This document shows, piece after piece, positions 45,382 to 53,846 of a DNA stretch of 64,000 nt (its first letter is position 1; every line of letters starts with the position of its first letter). The notes beneath the pieces were generated by a model, which was not told the DNA's origin, did no database searches, and was given only the letters and a program-made list of their open reading frames with translations. Location: contig NZ_VHIM01000004.1 of the NCBI RefSeq assembly GCF_006494655.1, forward strand, positions 1-64,000, in the 5' to 3' direction. This DNA comes from Arthrobacter agilis. Its GTDB lineage: Bacteria > Actinomycetota > Actinomycetes > Actinomycetales > Micrococcaceae. A program made the position numbers and the translations under genes.

Positions 45382-46491
45382 ATGAGGACCATGACTGCCG
45401 CCCCGGAGCTTCGCCGCGCACTCGTCGTCGAGGACGACGTCGACATCCGGGGCCTGCTCGTGCAGATCCTCACACGCGAAGGATTCGAGGTCGCCGAGGC
45501 CGCCACCGCGAAGGAGGGCCTGGAGAAGGCCCGTGCAGGCGCAGATCTCATCACCCTCGACCTGAACCTCCCGGACGGGGACGGCGTCGAGATCTGCCGT
45601 GAGGTCCGGACGTTCTCCGATGCGTACATCCTCATGATCACGGCCCGCACGGACGAGATCGAGCGGCTCACGGGGCTGGAGACCGGCGCGGACGACTACA
45701 TCAGCAAGCCGTTCAGCCCCCGCGAGCTCGTGGCCCGCATCAACTCGCTCTTCCGCCGCCAGAGCCGCCAGGCCGCCGCCGACGTCGCCAACGCGGACGA
45801 GCGCCAGCGTGCAGCCGAAGTGCAGCAGAATCTCCTGCCGCGCGAGAAGCTCGCGGTCCGCGACTACGAACTCGCGGGCCGTTTCCGGCCGTCGAGGAGC
45901 GTCGGAGGGGACTTCTACGACTGGTACGGCACCTCCGACGGCCTCCACCTCACGGTCGCGGACGCGATGGGGAAGGGAATGGGGGCCGCCCTGATCGCGG
46001 CCACCGTCCGCGCGATCATGCGCTCGGTCTCGTCCCAGCCGAGCCTCGATACCGCCTTCGCCACCGCCGCGCGGGCCACCGACGCCGACCTCGAACAGAC
46101 AAGTTCCTTCGTGACCCTCTTCCACGGGCGCCTCGAAGCATCCTCAGGCACCGTCGGCTACGTCGACGCCGGCCACGGGCTCGCCCTCCACGTCGCGGCG
46201 GACGGCAGCGTCAGCCGGCTCCCCTCCTCGGGACCTCCCGTCGGCGCCTGGCCCGACCAGGCCTGGCCCTCGGGCGTCGTCACCCTCGGCCCCGGCGACT
46301 CGCTCGCGATCGTGAGCGACGGCCTGCTGGACATCTACGAGACCGTCGACCAGTTCACCGTGGCCGTCGCCGAGGTCGTCGCCTCGGCCGCGAGCGCCGA
46401 GGACGCCTGCGCGGTCCTGCTCGGCATGGCGGACGTCCCCGAGGTCGCCGACGACGTCACGGTGGTCATCCTCCGGCGGTCCCCGGCCTGA
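45382..46491 (+). CDS. Receiver domain fused to PP2C/SpoIIE phosphatase
   Basis: The protein has 369 residues. The CheY-like receiver (about 10-125) has acidic LVVEDDVDIRG, the phospho-acceptor in LITLDLNLPDGDG and the KPFSPRELVAR end. The RsbU-like phosphatase (about 160-365) has SVGGDFYDWY, VADAMGKGMGAALIA, YVDAGHG and SDGLLD metal-site motifs. Phosphorylation by the adjacent kinase should switch on dephosphorylation of the STAS protein encoded next. An ATG at 45391 is an equally good start. Confidence 0.9.
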   Translation: MRTMTAAPELRRALVVEDDVDIRGLLVQILTREGFEVAEAATAKEGLEKARAGADLITLDLNLPDGDGVEICREVRTFSDAYILMITARTDEIERLTGLETGADDYISKPFSPRELVARINSLFRRQSRQAAADVANADERQRAAEVQQNLLPREKLAVRDYELAGRFRPSRSVGGDFYDWYGTSDGLHLTVADAMGKGMGAALIAATVRAIMRSVSSQPSLDTAFATAARATDADLEQTSSFVTLFHGRLEASSGTVGYVDAGHGLALHVAADGSVSRLPSSGPPVGAWPDQAWPSGVVTLGPGDSLAIVSDGLLDIYETVDQFTVAVAEVVASAASAEDACAVLLGMADVPEVADDVTVVILRRSPA

Positions 46492-46585
46492 CCGGGCCGT
46501 TCCCGCCTCGTCGCCACCCCGGCTGCGGACTGCCAGCCCACGGCTCACGCATCGCATCGCAAACGCATCGACCAAGGAAGTGCAC

Positions 46586-46918
46586 ATGGAATTCACCACG
46601 CAGGACAAGGGGCTCTACACGGAGGTCTCCGCCAACGGACGGCTCAACATGGTGGCGGCGCCGAAACTCCGCGAGGTCATCGCGGGAGTGGTCGACGCCG
46701 GAGGCAAGCGCATCGTCGTGAACCTGACGGACACCACGTTCATGGACTCCTCGGGACTCGGGGCGCTCATCGGCTGCCTCAAGCTCGCCCGGCAGTCGGG
46801 TGGCGATCTCCGCATCGCCGCGGTGCAGCCGCAGGTCAACATGGTCCTCGAACTGACCAGCATGCACCGGGTACTCACGCCTCACAGCACCCCGGAAGAA
46901 GCCTTCCGCAATGACTGA
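46586..46918 (+). CDS. STAS anti-anti-sigma factor
   Basis: The protein has 110 residues. The phosphorylatable serine lies in TTFMDSSGLGALIG, as in RsbV/SpoIIAA. AAGGAAG is 6 nt before the ATG. The 3' end overlaps the kinase gene by 8 bp. When dephosphorylated by the PP2C protein it should bind the RsbW-like kinase and release its target. Confidence 0.92.
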   Translation: MEFTTQDKGLYTEVSANGRLNMVAAPKLREVIAGVVDAGGKRIVVNLTDTTFMDSSGLGALIGCLKLARQSGGDLRIAAVQPQVNMVLELTSMHRVLTPHSTPEEAFRND

Positions 46919-47372
46919 CGTCGTCGCGCGCCGCACCCTCCAGGAGCCTGCCACCGATCAGGCCATCGAGGACCTGCACGACGCACTCGACCAGCTCTGG
47001 GTCGACGCCGGCTTCGTCCCCGCAATGGACCAGATGGCGTTCACGACGGCTGTGATCGAAGCTGCCAGCAACGTGGTCCAGCACGGTGTGCCGGCCGAGG
47101 GCGCCGAGCTGAATCTCGGCGTCGAGCTCACGGTCTCCTCGGAACGGCTCCGCGCCGTCATCAGCGAGATCGGGGCGGCGGCACTGGATCCCGTGCCGGA
47201 TCTCGACGGCTCCGCTCCCTCCGCCGACGCGGACGACGACGCGCTGCTGGAGGACTTCGACGAATCCGGCCGCGGTCTCTCCATGATCCGGGCCCTCGTC
47301 ACCACCGTGACGGTGGAGCGCCAGGGCGACACCAATGTGTGGGTCCTCTCCAGGGACTCCACCGGGTCCTGA
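46911..47372 (+). CDS. RsbW-like anti-sigma factor kinase
   Basis: The protein has 153 residues in a GHKL ATPase fold: N box AVIEAASNVVQHG near 52 and G box ESGRGLSMIRAL near 120. An acidic insert (APSADADDDALLEDFD) precedes the G box. It should phosphorylate the STAS protein. There is no sigma gene after it; the next gene is a convergent hydrolase. Confidence 0.88.
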   Translation: MTDVVARRTLQEPATDQAIEDLHDALDQLWVDAGFVPAMDQMAFTTAVIEAASNVVQHGVPAEGAELNLGVELTVSSERLRAVISEIGAAALDPVPDLDGSAPSADADDDALLEDFDESGRGLSMIRALVTTVTVERQGDTNVWVLSRDSTGS

Positions 47373-47417
47373 CCGGCGCAGGTCCGCACCGCGATCGAGG
47401 AGCCACCCGCTCCTGCC

Positions 47418-48386
47418 CTACGGCAGAGCGGGGCGGCCGAGGAACGCGGCGATGTCCGCGTAGACCTCCCTCGACTCCGGCAGGCGCGGGAACGCCGGGA
47501 AGACGTGGAAGCCCCCGGGGTAGACCGTCATGGTGACGTCAGCCCCCGCGGCCACCGCCCGGTCCCGGAACACCGTCGCATCAGCCATGCAGACATCGCG
47601 CGTTCCCTGGTAGATGCGGGTCGGAGGCACCGTCGCGAGCATCTGCTCGGGAGCGCACGCGGGGCTGACGAGCGGGGTGCGGGGATCGTCGCCGCCGGCC
47701 CACCAGAGCCCGGCCTGCACTCCGCCGGCCACGGACAGCATCGGGTCGACGGCGTCGTACTTCGGGATCTCGGGGTTGGTCCCCGTCACATCCAGCCATG
47801 GCGAGAAGGCGACGATCCGTCCCGGGGACGGCAGTCCGGCATCGCTGAAGGCCCACGGTTGCGCGATCGCGAGTCCGCCGCCCGCGGAATCGCCCATCAG
47901 GGTCACGTCCTCGGGCTCCGCCGTCCGGAGGACCTCCCGGTACACCGAGACGAGGTAGGGGAAGGCGTCACGGTAGGTGCTCTCCGGTGCCAGTCGGTAG
48001 AGCGGGACCGTGACCGCAGCGCCGGTTCGCCTGGTCAGCTCGGCGATGATCCACCAGTGCGGCCTGCCCAGCTCGTTGATGTAGATGCCGCCGTGCGTGT
48101 AGATGATGTGTGAGCGCGTGGCGCCGAGCAGGGGGCGCACCGTGATGGTGCGGACGCCGTCGATCCGGGTCTCCTGGATGGTGTGCGTCTGCTTCAGGGT
48201 CCAGGAGATGGCCGCGGTGGGCGGGTAGGTCCGCCCGGGGTACTTCGCGTTGACCCATTCCGTGCCGTTGAGGTTCCTCTTCGTCGGCAGGAGGCCGATC
48301 AGGCTGCATGCCACGCGCATGGCCCGCGAACCGTCCTTTACGCTCGGCTCGACCGTTCCGGGACCCGCTGCGTATCGGCTCGTCAT
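47418..48386 (-). CDS. HSL-family alpha/beta hydrolase
   Basis: The protein has 322 residues. The oxyanion motif HGG is in YTHGGIYINE, the nucleophile in LMGDSAGGGLAIA, the Asp in TRDVCMADA and the His in GGFHVFPAF. This is the hormone-sensitive-lipase (type IV) esterase family. It has no signal peptide; short-chain acyl esters are the usual substrates. Confidence 0.88.
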   Translation of the reverse strand: MTSRYAAGPGTVEPSVKDGSRAMRVACSLIGLLPTKRNLNGTEWVNAKYPGRTYPPTAAISWTLKQTHTIQETRIDGVRTITVRPLLGATRSHIIYTHGGIYINELGRPHWWIIAELTRRTGAAVTVPLYRLAPESTYRDAFPYLVSVYREVLRTAEPEDVTLMGDSAGGGLAIAQPWAFSDAGLPSPGRIVAFSPWLDVTGTNPEIPKYDAVDPMLSVAGGVQAGLWWAGGDDPRTPLVSPACAPEQMLATVPPTRIYQGTRDVCMADATVFRDRAVAAGADVTMTVYPGGFHVFPAFPRLPESREVYADIAAFLGRPALP

Positions 48387-48570
48387 GGGCCCAGCCTAGT
48401 GCGGTACACGGGCGCGTGCGCCTCTGTCATGCTGGTCGGGGTCGTCCGGACGGCGGTCGGCCGGCTCGTCGAAGGCATGCGCGCATCAGCGGTCGGGCTG
48501 CCTGCCCGCGCGGCCCGTGATCTGTCCGCTGGAGGCGGGCTTCGTCGAGAAGAAGGAGTTGCACGCACAG

Positions 48571-49206
48571 ATGGACGCTGCCTCGCACGTGGGCCTCGCC
48601 GCCGATCTCCTCGGCGTGTTCTTCTTCGCGGTGTCCGGCTCCCTGCTGGCGGCACGCAAGGGCTTCGACCTCGTCGGCTCGTTGCTGCTGGCGTCCCTCG
48701 CCTCCCTCGGCGGAGGAGTGGCGCGCGACCTCATCATCGACGTGCCTCCGGCGGCCTTCAACAATCCGCTCTATCTCGTCCCTCCGCTGCTCGCCACCGT
48801 CCTCGTGTACTTCGTCTTCTCCGGCGTCGAGCGGGTCAAGCGGGTCCTCGTGATCTTCGACGCCGGCGGACTGGCCCTGTTCTGCATCACCGGCAGCGTG
48901 AAGGCGCTCGACGTCGGCCTCAATCCCGTGGCCGCCGTGCTGCTCGGCGTCACCACCGCGGTGGGCGGCGGGCTGCTGCGCGACGTCGTCGCGAACGAGA
49001 TCCCCCAGCTCTTCGACCCGCGCGACATCTACGCGCTGCCCGCCCTGCTCGGCGCCGTCGTCGTCACCGCCCTGTACCTGACCGGGACCCTGACCCTCAT
49101 CACCGGCACGCTTGCGGCGTCGCTCGTGTTCTCGCTCCGTGTCCTCGCCTGGCGCTACGGCTGGCATGCACCCCTCGCAGCACGGACGTGGAGCGCGCGG
49201 AGGTAG
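48571..49206 (+). CDS. TRIC/UPF0126 family cation channel
   Basis: The protein has 211 residues and seven helices in two repeats. Each repeat has a glycine-rich turn: LASLASLGGGVARDLIID and LGVTTAVGGGLLRDVVANE. These are the duplicated GGG-x-RD motifs of the YadS/TRIC fold, which conducts K+ or other monovalent cations as a trimer. The ATG at 48571 is preferred to an upstream GTG at 48517 because the first helix begins soon after it and GGAG lies 12 nt upstream. Confidence 0.85.
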   Translation: MDAASHVGLAADLLGVFFFAVSGSLLAARKGFDLVGSLLLASLASLGGGVARDLIIDVPPAAFNNPLYLVPPLLATVLVYFVFSGVERVKRVLVIFDAGGLALFCITGSVKALDVGLNPVAAVLLGVTTAVGGGLLRDVVANEIPQLFDPRDIYALPALLGAVVVTALYLTGTLTLITGTLAASLVFSLRVLAWRYGWHAPLAARTWSARR

Positions 49207-49267
49207 CCCGCGCGAGGTAGGTGGCGGCTAGGATGGAGCTATCCCCACCACCACTCCTGGAGTACTT

Positions 49268-49693
49268 GTGACTGAGCTGTTTTCCGACAAATTCCGCGCC
49301 CTGGTGCCCTCGTACTTCGAGGACGACTGGGCCGAGGAGGACGGCCTGAGCGAGGACGAGCTCGCCGAGATGCTCGAGGGCAAGGACTTCGACCTGCCCC
49401 TGGCACTGCGCGATTTCTACCGCGCGGTCGGTGCCACCGAGGACATCATGGAGGCCTTCCACTTCTTCTGGGATCCCGACGAGCTCGAGATCGAGGACGG
49501 CTTCCTCCTGTTCCTCGAGGACGAGGACGAGCAGTACACGTGGGGCATGCGGGCCGATCAGCTCGACGTCCCCGACCCGATCGTCTGGCGCCGGAACAAC
49601 GCGCGCGGAGAATGGCAGAGCGAGGAGGGCACCTTCACGGAGTACGTCCTCGACCTGTTCGAGTGGGTCTTCGAGGAGAACGAGGAGGACTGA
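49268..49693 (+). CDS. SUKH/SMI1-KNR4-like acidic protein
   Basis: The protein has 141 residues and is strongly acidic. The pattern LPLALRDFYRAVG, FFWDPDELEIEDGFLLFLED, YTWGM and VWRRNN...EWQSEEGTFTEYVL is that of SUKH-fold proteins, many of which are immunity proteins against toxins or adaptor proteins. No toxin gene is adjacent. The stop overlaps the HIT gene start (TGATG), so they are coupled. GTG start. Confidence 0.7.
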   Translation: MTELFSDKFRALVPSYFEDDWAEEDGLSEDELAEMLEGKDFDLPLALRDFYRAVGATEDIMEAFHFFWDPDELEIEDGFLLFLEDEDEQYTWGMRADQLDVPDPIVWRRNNARGEWQSEEGTFTEYVLDLFEWVFEENEED

Positions 49694-50169
49694 TGGAGTT
49701 CGCCCACCATGCGCCCGAGGGGTATCGCTGCCCCTTCTGCGATCTGGCGGCCGGGGACTTCAGCAATCCAAAAAACCTCTGCCGCCCCGGCGACGTCATC
49801 TACTCGGACGATCTCGCGCTCGCCTTCATCGCCTCGCACGGCTTCGACCCGAACCCCGGCCACGTGCTCATCACCCCGCGGGCGCATGTCGAACTCCTGT
49901 ACGAGCTGCCGGACGACGCCGCCGCCCGCATCATGACGCTCACGCGTGATATCGCCGTCGCCATCAAGCGAGCCTGGGAGCCTGACGGCGTCTCGACGCG
50001 GCAGCACAACGAACCGGCCGGCAGCCAGCACGTCTGGCACTACCACCAGCACGTCCTCCCGCGCTGGCACGACGACGGCTTCTACTTCACCCCCAAGCGG
50101 CCCATCGTCGACCCGGAGGTCAGGGCGCGCAAGGCGGACGAGCTGAGGGCGTTCCTCCCGGCATCGTAG
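49693..50169 (+). CDS. HIT-family nucleotide hydrolase or transferase
   Basis: The protein has 158 residues. The catalytic HIT triad reads QHVWHYHQHVLPRW; GHVLITPRAHVELLYEL and an N-terminal CPFCDL zinc pair are as in diadenosine polyphosphate hydrolases and related enzymes. Normally the motif is HVHVHV; here a Trp and Tyr sit between the histidines, as in some actinobacterial members. It is translated with the SUKH-like gene. Confidence 0.88.
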   Translation: MEFAHHAPEGYRCPFCDLAAGDFSNPKNLCRPGDVIYSDDLALAFIASHGFDPNPGHVLITPRAHVELLYELPDDAAARIMTLTRDIAVAIKRAWEPDGVSTRQHNEPAGSQHVWHYHQHVLPRWHDDGFYFTPKRPIVDPEVRARKADELRAFLPAS

Positions 50170-50191
50170 GCACCGACGCCGGCTATTCACG

Positions 50192-50286
50192 GCTGCTGCG
50201 GCCTCGTGCCGCCCACCGGGCATCGTTCCGAAGCTGCTGCGGCCTCGAACCGCCCACCGCGCATACTTCCGGAGCTGCTGCCCCCC
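50192..50286. repeat. 41-bp tandem repeats, two and a third copies
   Basis: GCTGCTGCGGCCTCG begins units at 50192 and 50233, and a shorter one (GCTGCTG) begins at 50274; the period is 41 bp. The two full units each hold a hairpin, GCGGC-CTCGT-GCCGC in the first and GCGG-CCTCGAA-CCGC in the second. They abut the larger repeat at 50288. Confidence 0.75.
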
Positions 50287-50287
50287 T

Positions 50288-50375
50288 CGTGCACGCGCTT
50301 CCGCCCTCAAAGCGCGTGTCGCGCCGGGACACGCCAGTGGCCCGGAGCAGTCGGCCCGGAAGGGCTTGCACGAAG
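50288..50375. repeat. Structured direct repeat, copy A
   Basis: This 88-bp unit is matched by copy B at 51315-51403, on the other side of the DUF559 gene. It can fold into a 9-bp hairpin (CACGCGCTT / AAGCGCGTG), a second hairpin sharing its 3' arm (CGTGTC / GACACG) and a GCCC-GGAA-GGGC hairpin, and it is closed by GTGCAC-like ends. It starts 3' of the 41-bp repeats and ends 18 bp from the DUF559 stop. Confidence 0.8.
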
Positions 50376-50393
50376 CAGCAGCCGGGCACACCA

Positions 50394-51218
50394 TCAGCGG
50401 ACGGGACGGCGTCCGAGGGCCGTGAGGACCATCGCGAGGACATCGTCCGGCTGGAACATGACGTCCTCGTAGCAGAAGCGCAGCACCAGATAGCCGCCGA
50501 TCACCGTCATGTTGTTCCTCCTGCGGTCCCGCCGGAGCGCCTGCCGGTCCGAATGGAACGCCGCGCCGTCGATCTCGACGATGAGGAAGCCCTCCACCAG
50601 GAAGTCGACCCGACCCACTCCCGCGATGTGGACCTGTGGGCGGACGTCGAGGCCGGCACCGCGCAGTAGCAGCCGTGCCACCACCTCGATCGCGGACTCG
50701 CCGGTGAGGTCCACCGACCCGAGGGCGGCGCGAGCCCGGCCGTTGAAGGGACCGGTGAGCCTCGACTCGATGAAGGCCGCCGTCGTGGCACCGCGTCTGA
50801 GCGCGGATTCCACCAAGGGCACCGACTCCTCGGCCGGCCGGCACCGCAGGACGTGGACGAGGACATCGGCGAGCCCGACGAGCGGCAGGCGGGGGTGCGG
50901 AGGGACGGTTGCCGCCCGGTGGTTGATGCACCCCTCCGCCGATCGCCCCAGGCGGCTGACATGCAGGTCCGACGACGGCCGGACACACCAGAGCCCGTAG
51001 TGGGTGGCAGCGGACAGGCAGGTCAGGCGTGCTCCTGCCGCCAGCGCACGGATGAAGTCGGGCGGCGCATCGGGAAGGGCCAGCACTCCCCGCCGGATGC
51101 GGAGGACCCGGCCGTCGTCGATGGAGCGCTCGATCGCGCGCTCCCCCACCCCATGCTGCAGGAGGGTGTCCGTGCGGGCCACCCCGCCGGAGGACTGGAG
51201 GATCTGCTCGGGTGTCAT
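50394..51218 (-). CDS. DUF559 (Vsr/PD-(D/E)xK-like) protein with AbiEi-like N-terminus
   Basis: The protein has about 274 residues. The N-terminal part (MTPEQILQSSGGVARTDTLL, then RRGVLALPDA) resembles the wHTH and body of AbiEi-type antitoxin-like proteins. The C-terminal part (VRPQVHIAGVGRVDFLVEGFLIVEIDGAAFHSD...RRDRRRNNMTVIGGYLVLRFCYEDV) is DUF559, related to Vsr nucleases, with D...E.DG as likely catalytic residues. Many actinobacteria carry several such genes. The ATG at 51218 is preferred; TTG 51299 is possible. It is flanked on both sides by structured repeats, 18 bp from A and about 97 bp from B. The function is not established. Confidence 0.75.
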   Translation of the reverse strand: MTPEQILQSSGGVARTDTLLQHGVGERAIERSIDDGRVLRIRRGVLALPDAPPDFIRALAAGARLTCLSAATHYGLWCVRPSSDLHVSRLGRSAEGCINHRAATVPPHPRLPLVGLADVLVHVLRCRPAEESVPLVESALRRGATTAAFIESRLTGPFNGRARAALGSVDLTGESAIEVVARLLLRGAGLDVRPQVHIAGVGRVDFLVEGFLIVEIDGAAFHSDRQALRRDRRRNNMTVIGGYLVLRFCYEDVMFQPDDVLAMVLTALGRRPVR

Positions 51219-51314
51219 GAACCCAGCCAAGGTGCTGCCGCCGGCCGTCGCCACAGGCTCCGTGGCTATGTGGATCGGCCGAGCCGATGCGACCGGCAAC
51301 AGCGCACGTGGCGT

Positions 51315-51403
51315 CGTGCACGCGCTTCAGCAGGCAAAGCGCGTGTCGTGGTGCGACACGCCGGGCATCGACGGCGACCGGGCGGAAAGCCCGTGCACGA
51401 AGC
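51315..51403. repeat. Structured direct repeat, copy B
   Basis: This 89-bp repeat is in the same orientation as copy A. The CACGCGCTT/AAGCGCGTG stem is unchanged while its loop differs. The second hairpin is longer (CGTGTCG/CGACACG). The third is GGGC-GGAAA-GCCC, the strand-swapped counterpart of A's GCCC/GGGC. It ends 22 bp from the polyprenyl synthase stop. Confidence 0.8.
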
Positions 51404-51425
51404 CGCGGAGGTAGGGAGGACCGGG

Positions 51426-52520
51426 CTAGACGTCCCGGCTGACGACCGCCTGAGCGAAACTCTCCAGCGCCTGCTTCACGACGCTGTCCGGCAGGGGCCG
51501 GAGGGCGGCGACGGCGTCGTCCGCCCACTGCTGCGCCACACCCCAGGCCGCCTGCGTCTGCGGGTGCGTGCGAACGGCCGCAACGGCCTCGGCCAGGGCC
51601 TCGTCGGAGCTGAGATCACCGTCGACGAGCGCGACGACGTCGGCCGCAGAGGAGTCACCCGCAGCCGCTGCACGGCGCAGCAGGATGACCGGAAGGGTGG
51701 GAACACCCTCGCGGAGGTCCGTGCCGGGCGCTTTCCCGGACTTCACCTTCAGGCCCGTGACGTCGATGACGTCGTCGGCGAGCTGGAACGCGACGCCCAC
51801 CTTCTCGCCGTAGGACACCATGACATCCACGACCTCGCGGGGAGTATCCGCGAAGAGCGCACCGAGCTGGCCGGACGCGGCGACGAGGGAGCCGGTCTTG
51901 TCGGCGATGACGGAGAGGTAGTGCTCGAGGTCGTCCTGGCCGTCACGCGGTCCGACGGTCTCGTGCAGCTGGCCGATGCAGAGGCGCTCGAAGGTCCTCG
52001 CCTGGATGCCGAGGGCTTCCCCACCGAGTTCGGAGACGAGGATGGACGCCCGGGCGAAGATCAGATCGCCGGTCAGGATCGCCACCGAGTTGCCCCACAC
52101 CTCGTGCGCCGTCGGTGCTCCGCGACGGTACGGCGCGGAATCCATGACGTCGTCGTGGTAGAGCGTGGCGAGGTGGGTGAGCTCGACGACGACGGCGGCC
52201 TGCACCACCTTCGCGCGGGCGGGGTTGCCGAGGTGCGCGGCCAGGATGGTGAGGAGGGGACGGATGCGCTTGCCGCCCGCTTCGACGAGGTGGCGGCTCG
52301 TGGCATCCGCCAGCGGGTCCGAGTTCGAGATCGCGCTGCGCAGCTGCTTCTCCACCTCGGCGAGGCAGGACGAGACGGACGGGCCGAGGTCGGGATCATC
52401 GGCGATGAGCGCGAAGCCGGGAGGCAGCCGCAGGGCCTCGGCGTCGTCCGGGGACTCGGCGGTGTCCAGGGCGCTGCCCCGACCCACACTGGCCCACCCG
52501 GAGCTGAAGGATTGTGTCAC
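51426..52520 (-). CDS. Long-chain polyprenyl diphosphate synthase
   Basis: The protein has 364 residues. The first aspartate-rich motif is LYHDDVMDSA and the second QLADDVIDV; the region before the first has GGKRIRPLL. It makes the isoprenoid side chain of menaquinone, probably C40-C45, in step with the men genes that follow. It starts at GTG 52520 with a non-conserved N-terminal extension of about 30 residues. Confidence 0.93.
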   Translation of the reverse strand: MTQSFSSGWASVGRGSALDTAESPDDAEALRLPPGFALIADDPDLGPSVSSCLAEVEKQLRSAISNSDPLADATSRHLVEAGGKRIRPLLTILAAHLGNPARAKVVQAAVVVELTHLATLYHDDVMDSAPYRRGAPTAHEVWGNSVAILTGDLIFARASILVSELGGEALGIQARTFERLCIGQLHETVGPRDGQDDLEHYLSVIADKTGSLVAASGQLGALFADTPREVVDVMVSYGEKVGVAFQLADDVIDVTGLKVKSGKAPGTDLREGVPTLPVILLRRAAAAGDSSAADVVALVDGDLSSDEALAEAVAAVRTHPQTQAAWGVAQQWADDAVAALRPLPDSVVKQALESFAQAVVSRDV

Positions 52521-52529
52521 CGTCTAAGA

Positions 52530-53846
52530 CTAACCACGTGCGACGGCGCCGCGCGCACGCAGATGACCGCTGATGGACGGCTGGTTGGTGGTCGGCGGGA
52601 CCAGTGCCTCGAGGAGGTGGATGACGCGGTCCTCGAAACCGCGTCCTCCGGCGTCGGTGAGGTTGGCGAGCATCCGCACCACGAACCGCATGAGCAGCGG
52701 GATGGGCATCCCGGTACGCAGCGCCAGGGACAGGATGGCCGGCTTGCCGATCAGCTGGGCGAAGATGCGGCCGAGCGTGAAGTGGCTACCCCACTGAGCG
52801 CGGACGTGGGGGGCGTACCCCGACATGACCTGATCGCGCCCGATCGGCGAGGAGACCGCCTGGGCCCGCTCGATGAATTCCGCCGCGTACCGCGCGGACT
52901 CCATCGCATAGGAGATGCCTTCGCCGTTGAACGGCGACACCATGCCGCCGGCATCACCGAGCAGCAGCAGCCCGGGGCTGTAGTGGGGCGTGCGGTTGAA
53001 CCCCATGGGCAGCGCGGCGCCGCGGATCTCCCCGACCTGGTTCTCGGGGGAGAACCCCCACTCCGACGGCATGCCCGCGGTCCAGTCGCGCAGCACCTGC
53101 TTGTAGTCCAGCTTGCCGAACTCCGCGGAGGAATTGAGGATGCCGAGGCCCACGTTCGAGGTGCCGTCGCCGACCCCGAACACCCACCCGTACCCGGGCA
53201 ACGGCTTCCCGGTGGCGTCCGGCAGTTCGAGCCAGCCCTCCATCCAGTCGTCGTCGCTCCGCGGGCTCGTGAAGTAGGTGCGGACGGCGACACCGAGCGG
53301 CCGGTCATCCCGCTTCTGCATCCCGAGGCTCACGGCCGTCCGGGTCGAGTTGCCGTCGGCAGCGAGGACGACGTCGGCCGTGAAGTCGCGGGTCTCGCCC
53401 GTCTTGCGCCCGTCGGCGTCGAGCAGGTTCACGGTGACACCCGTGACCCGGCCGGTCCTGTCCCGGAGGGCCGTCGACACCGAGTGGCCCTCGAGGATCG
53501 TCGCACCCGCCGAGCGGGCGTGCTCGGCGAGGGCCTCGTCGAAGCCGAGCCGGGTGCGGACCAGCCCGTAGTCCGGGAAATCGCTGAGTTCCGGCCAGGG
53601 GACCTCGACGGTGCGCTTGCCCGCGATCAGGCGCAGGCCCTTGTTGCGGCGCCAGCCCTCGCTCTCCTCGTGCGGGAGCCCGAGCAGCTGCAGCTCGCGG
53701 GTGGCGCGCGGCGTGAGGCCGTCGCCGCATACCTTCTCCCGCGGGAACCAGGTCTTCTCGAGGACGGTGACCTCGATGCCCGCGCTCGCGAGGTAGTAGG
53801 CCGCGGTGGAGCCGGCCGGACCGGCACCGACGATCAGGACTGACAT
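52530..53846 (-). CDS. menJ: Geranylgeranyl reductase family, probable menaquinone reductase
   Basis: The protein has 438 residues. The FAD motif VLIVGAGPAGSTAAYYLA is followed by FPREKVCGDGLTPRATREL and GDAGGMVSPFNGEGISYAM. This is the MenJ-like branch that saturates one isoprene unit of menaquinone in actinobacteria. The start sits immediately downstream of the menG stop, and the polyprenyl synthase gene follows 9 bp later, giving a menG-menJ-synthase operon. Confidence 0.88.
   Translation of the reverse strand: MSVLIVGAGPAGSTAAYYLASAGIEVTVLEKTWFPREKVCGDGLTPRATRELQLLGLPHEESEGWRRNKGLRLIAGKRTVEVPWPELSDFPDYGLVRTRLGFDEALAEHARSAGATILEGHSVSTALRDRTGRVTGVTVNLLDADGRKTGETRDFTADVVLAADGNSTRTAVSLGMQKRDDRPLGVAVRTYFTSPRSDDDWMEGWLELPDATGKPLPGYGWVFGVGDGTSNVGLGILNSSAEFGKLDYKQVLRDWTAGMPSEWGFSPENQVGEIRGAALPMGFNRTPHYSPGLLLLGDAGGMVSPFNGEGISYAMESARYAAEFIERAQAVSSPIGRDQVMSGYAPHVRAQWGSHFTLGRIFAQLIGKPAILSLALRTGMPIPLLMRFVVRMLANLTDAGGRGFEDRVIHLLEALVPPTTNQPSISGHLRARGAVARG

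Noticed and set aside
49558-51528. 656-codon frame across the HIT, repeat and DUF559 region
   Set aside because: It runs through structured repeats and antisense to HIT; no domain is seen.
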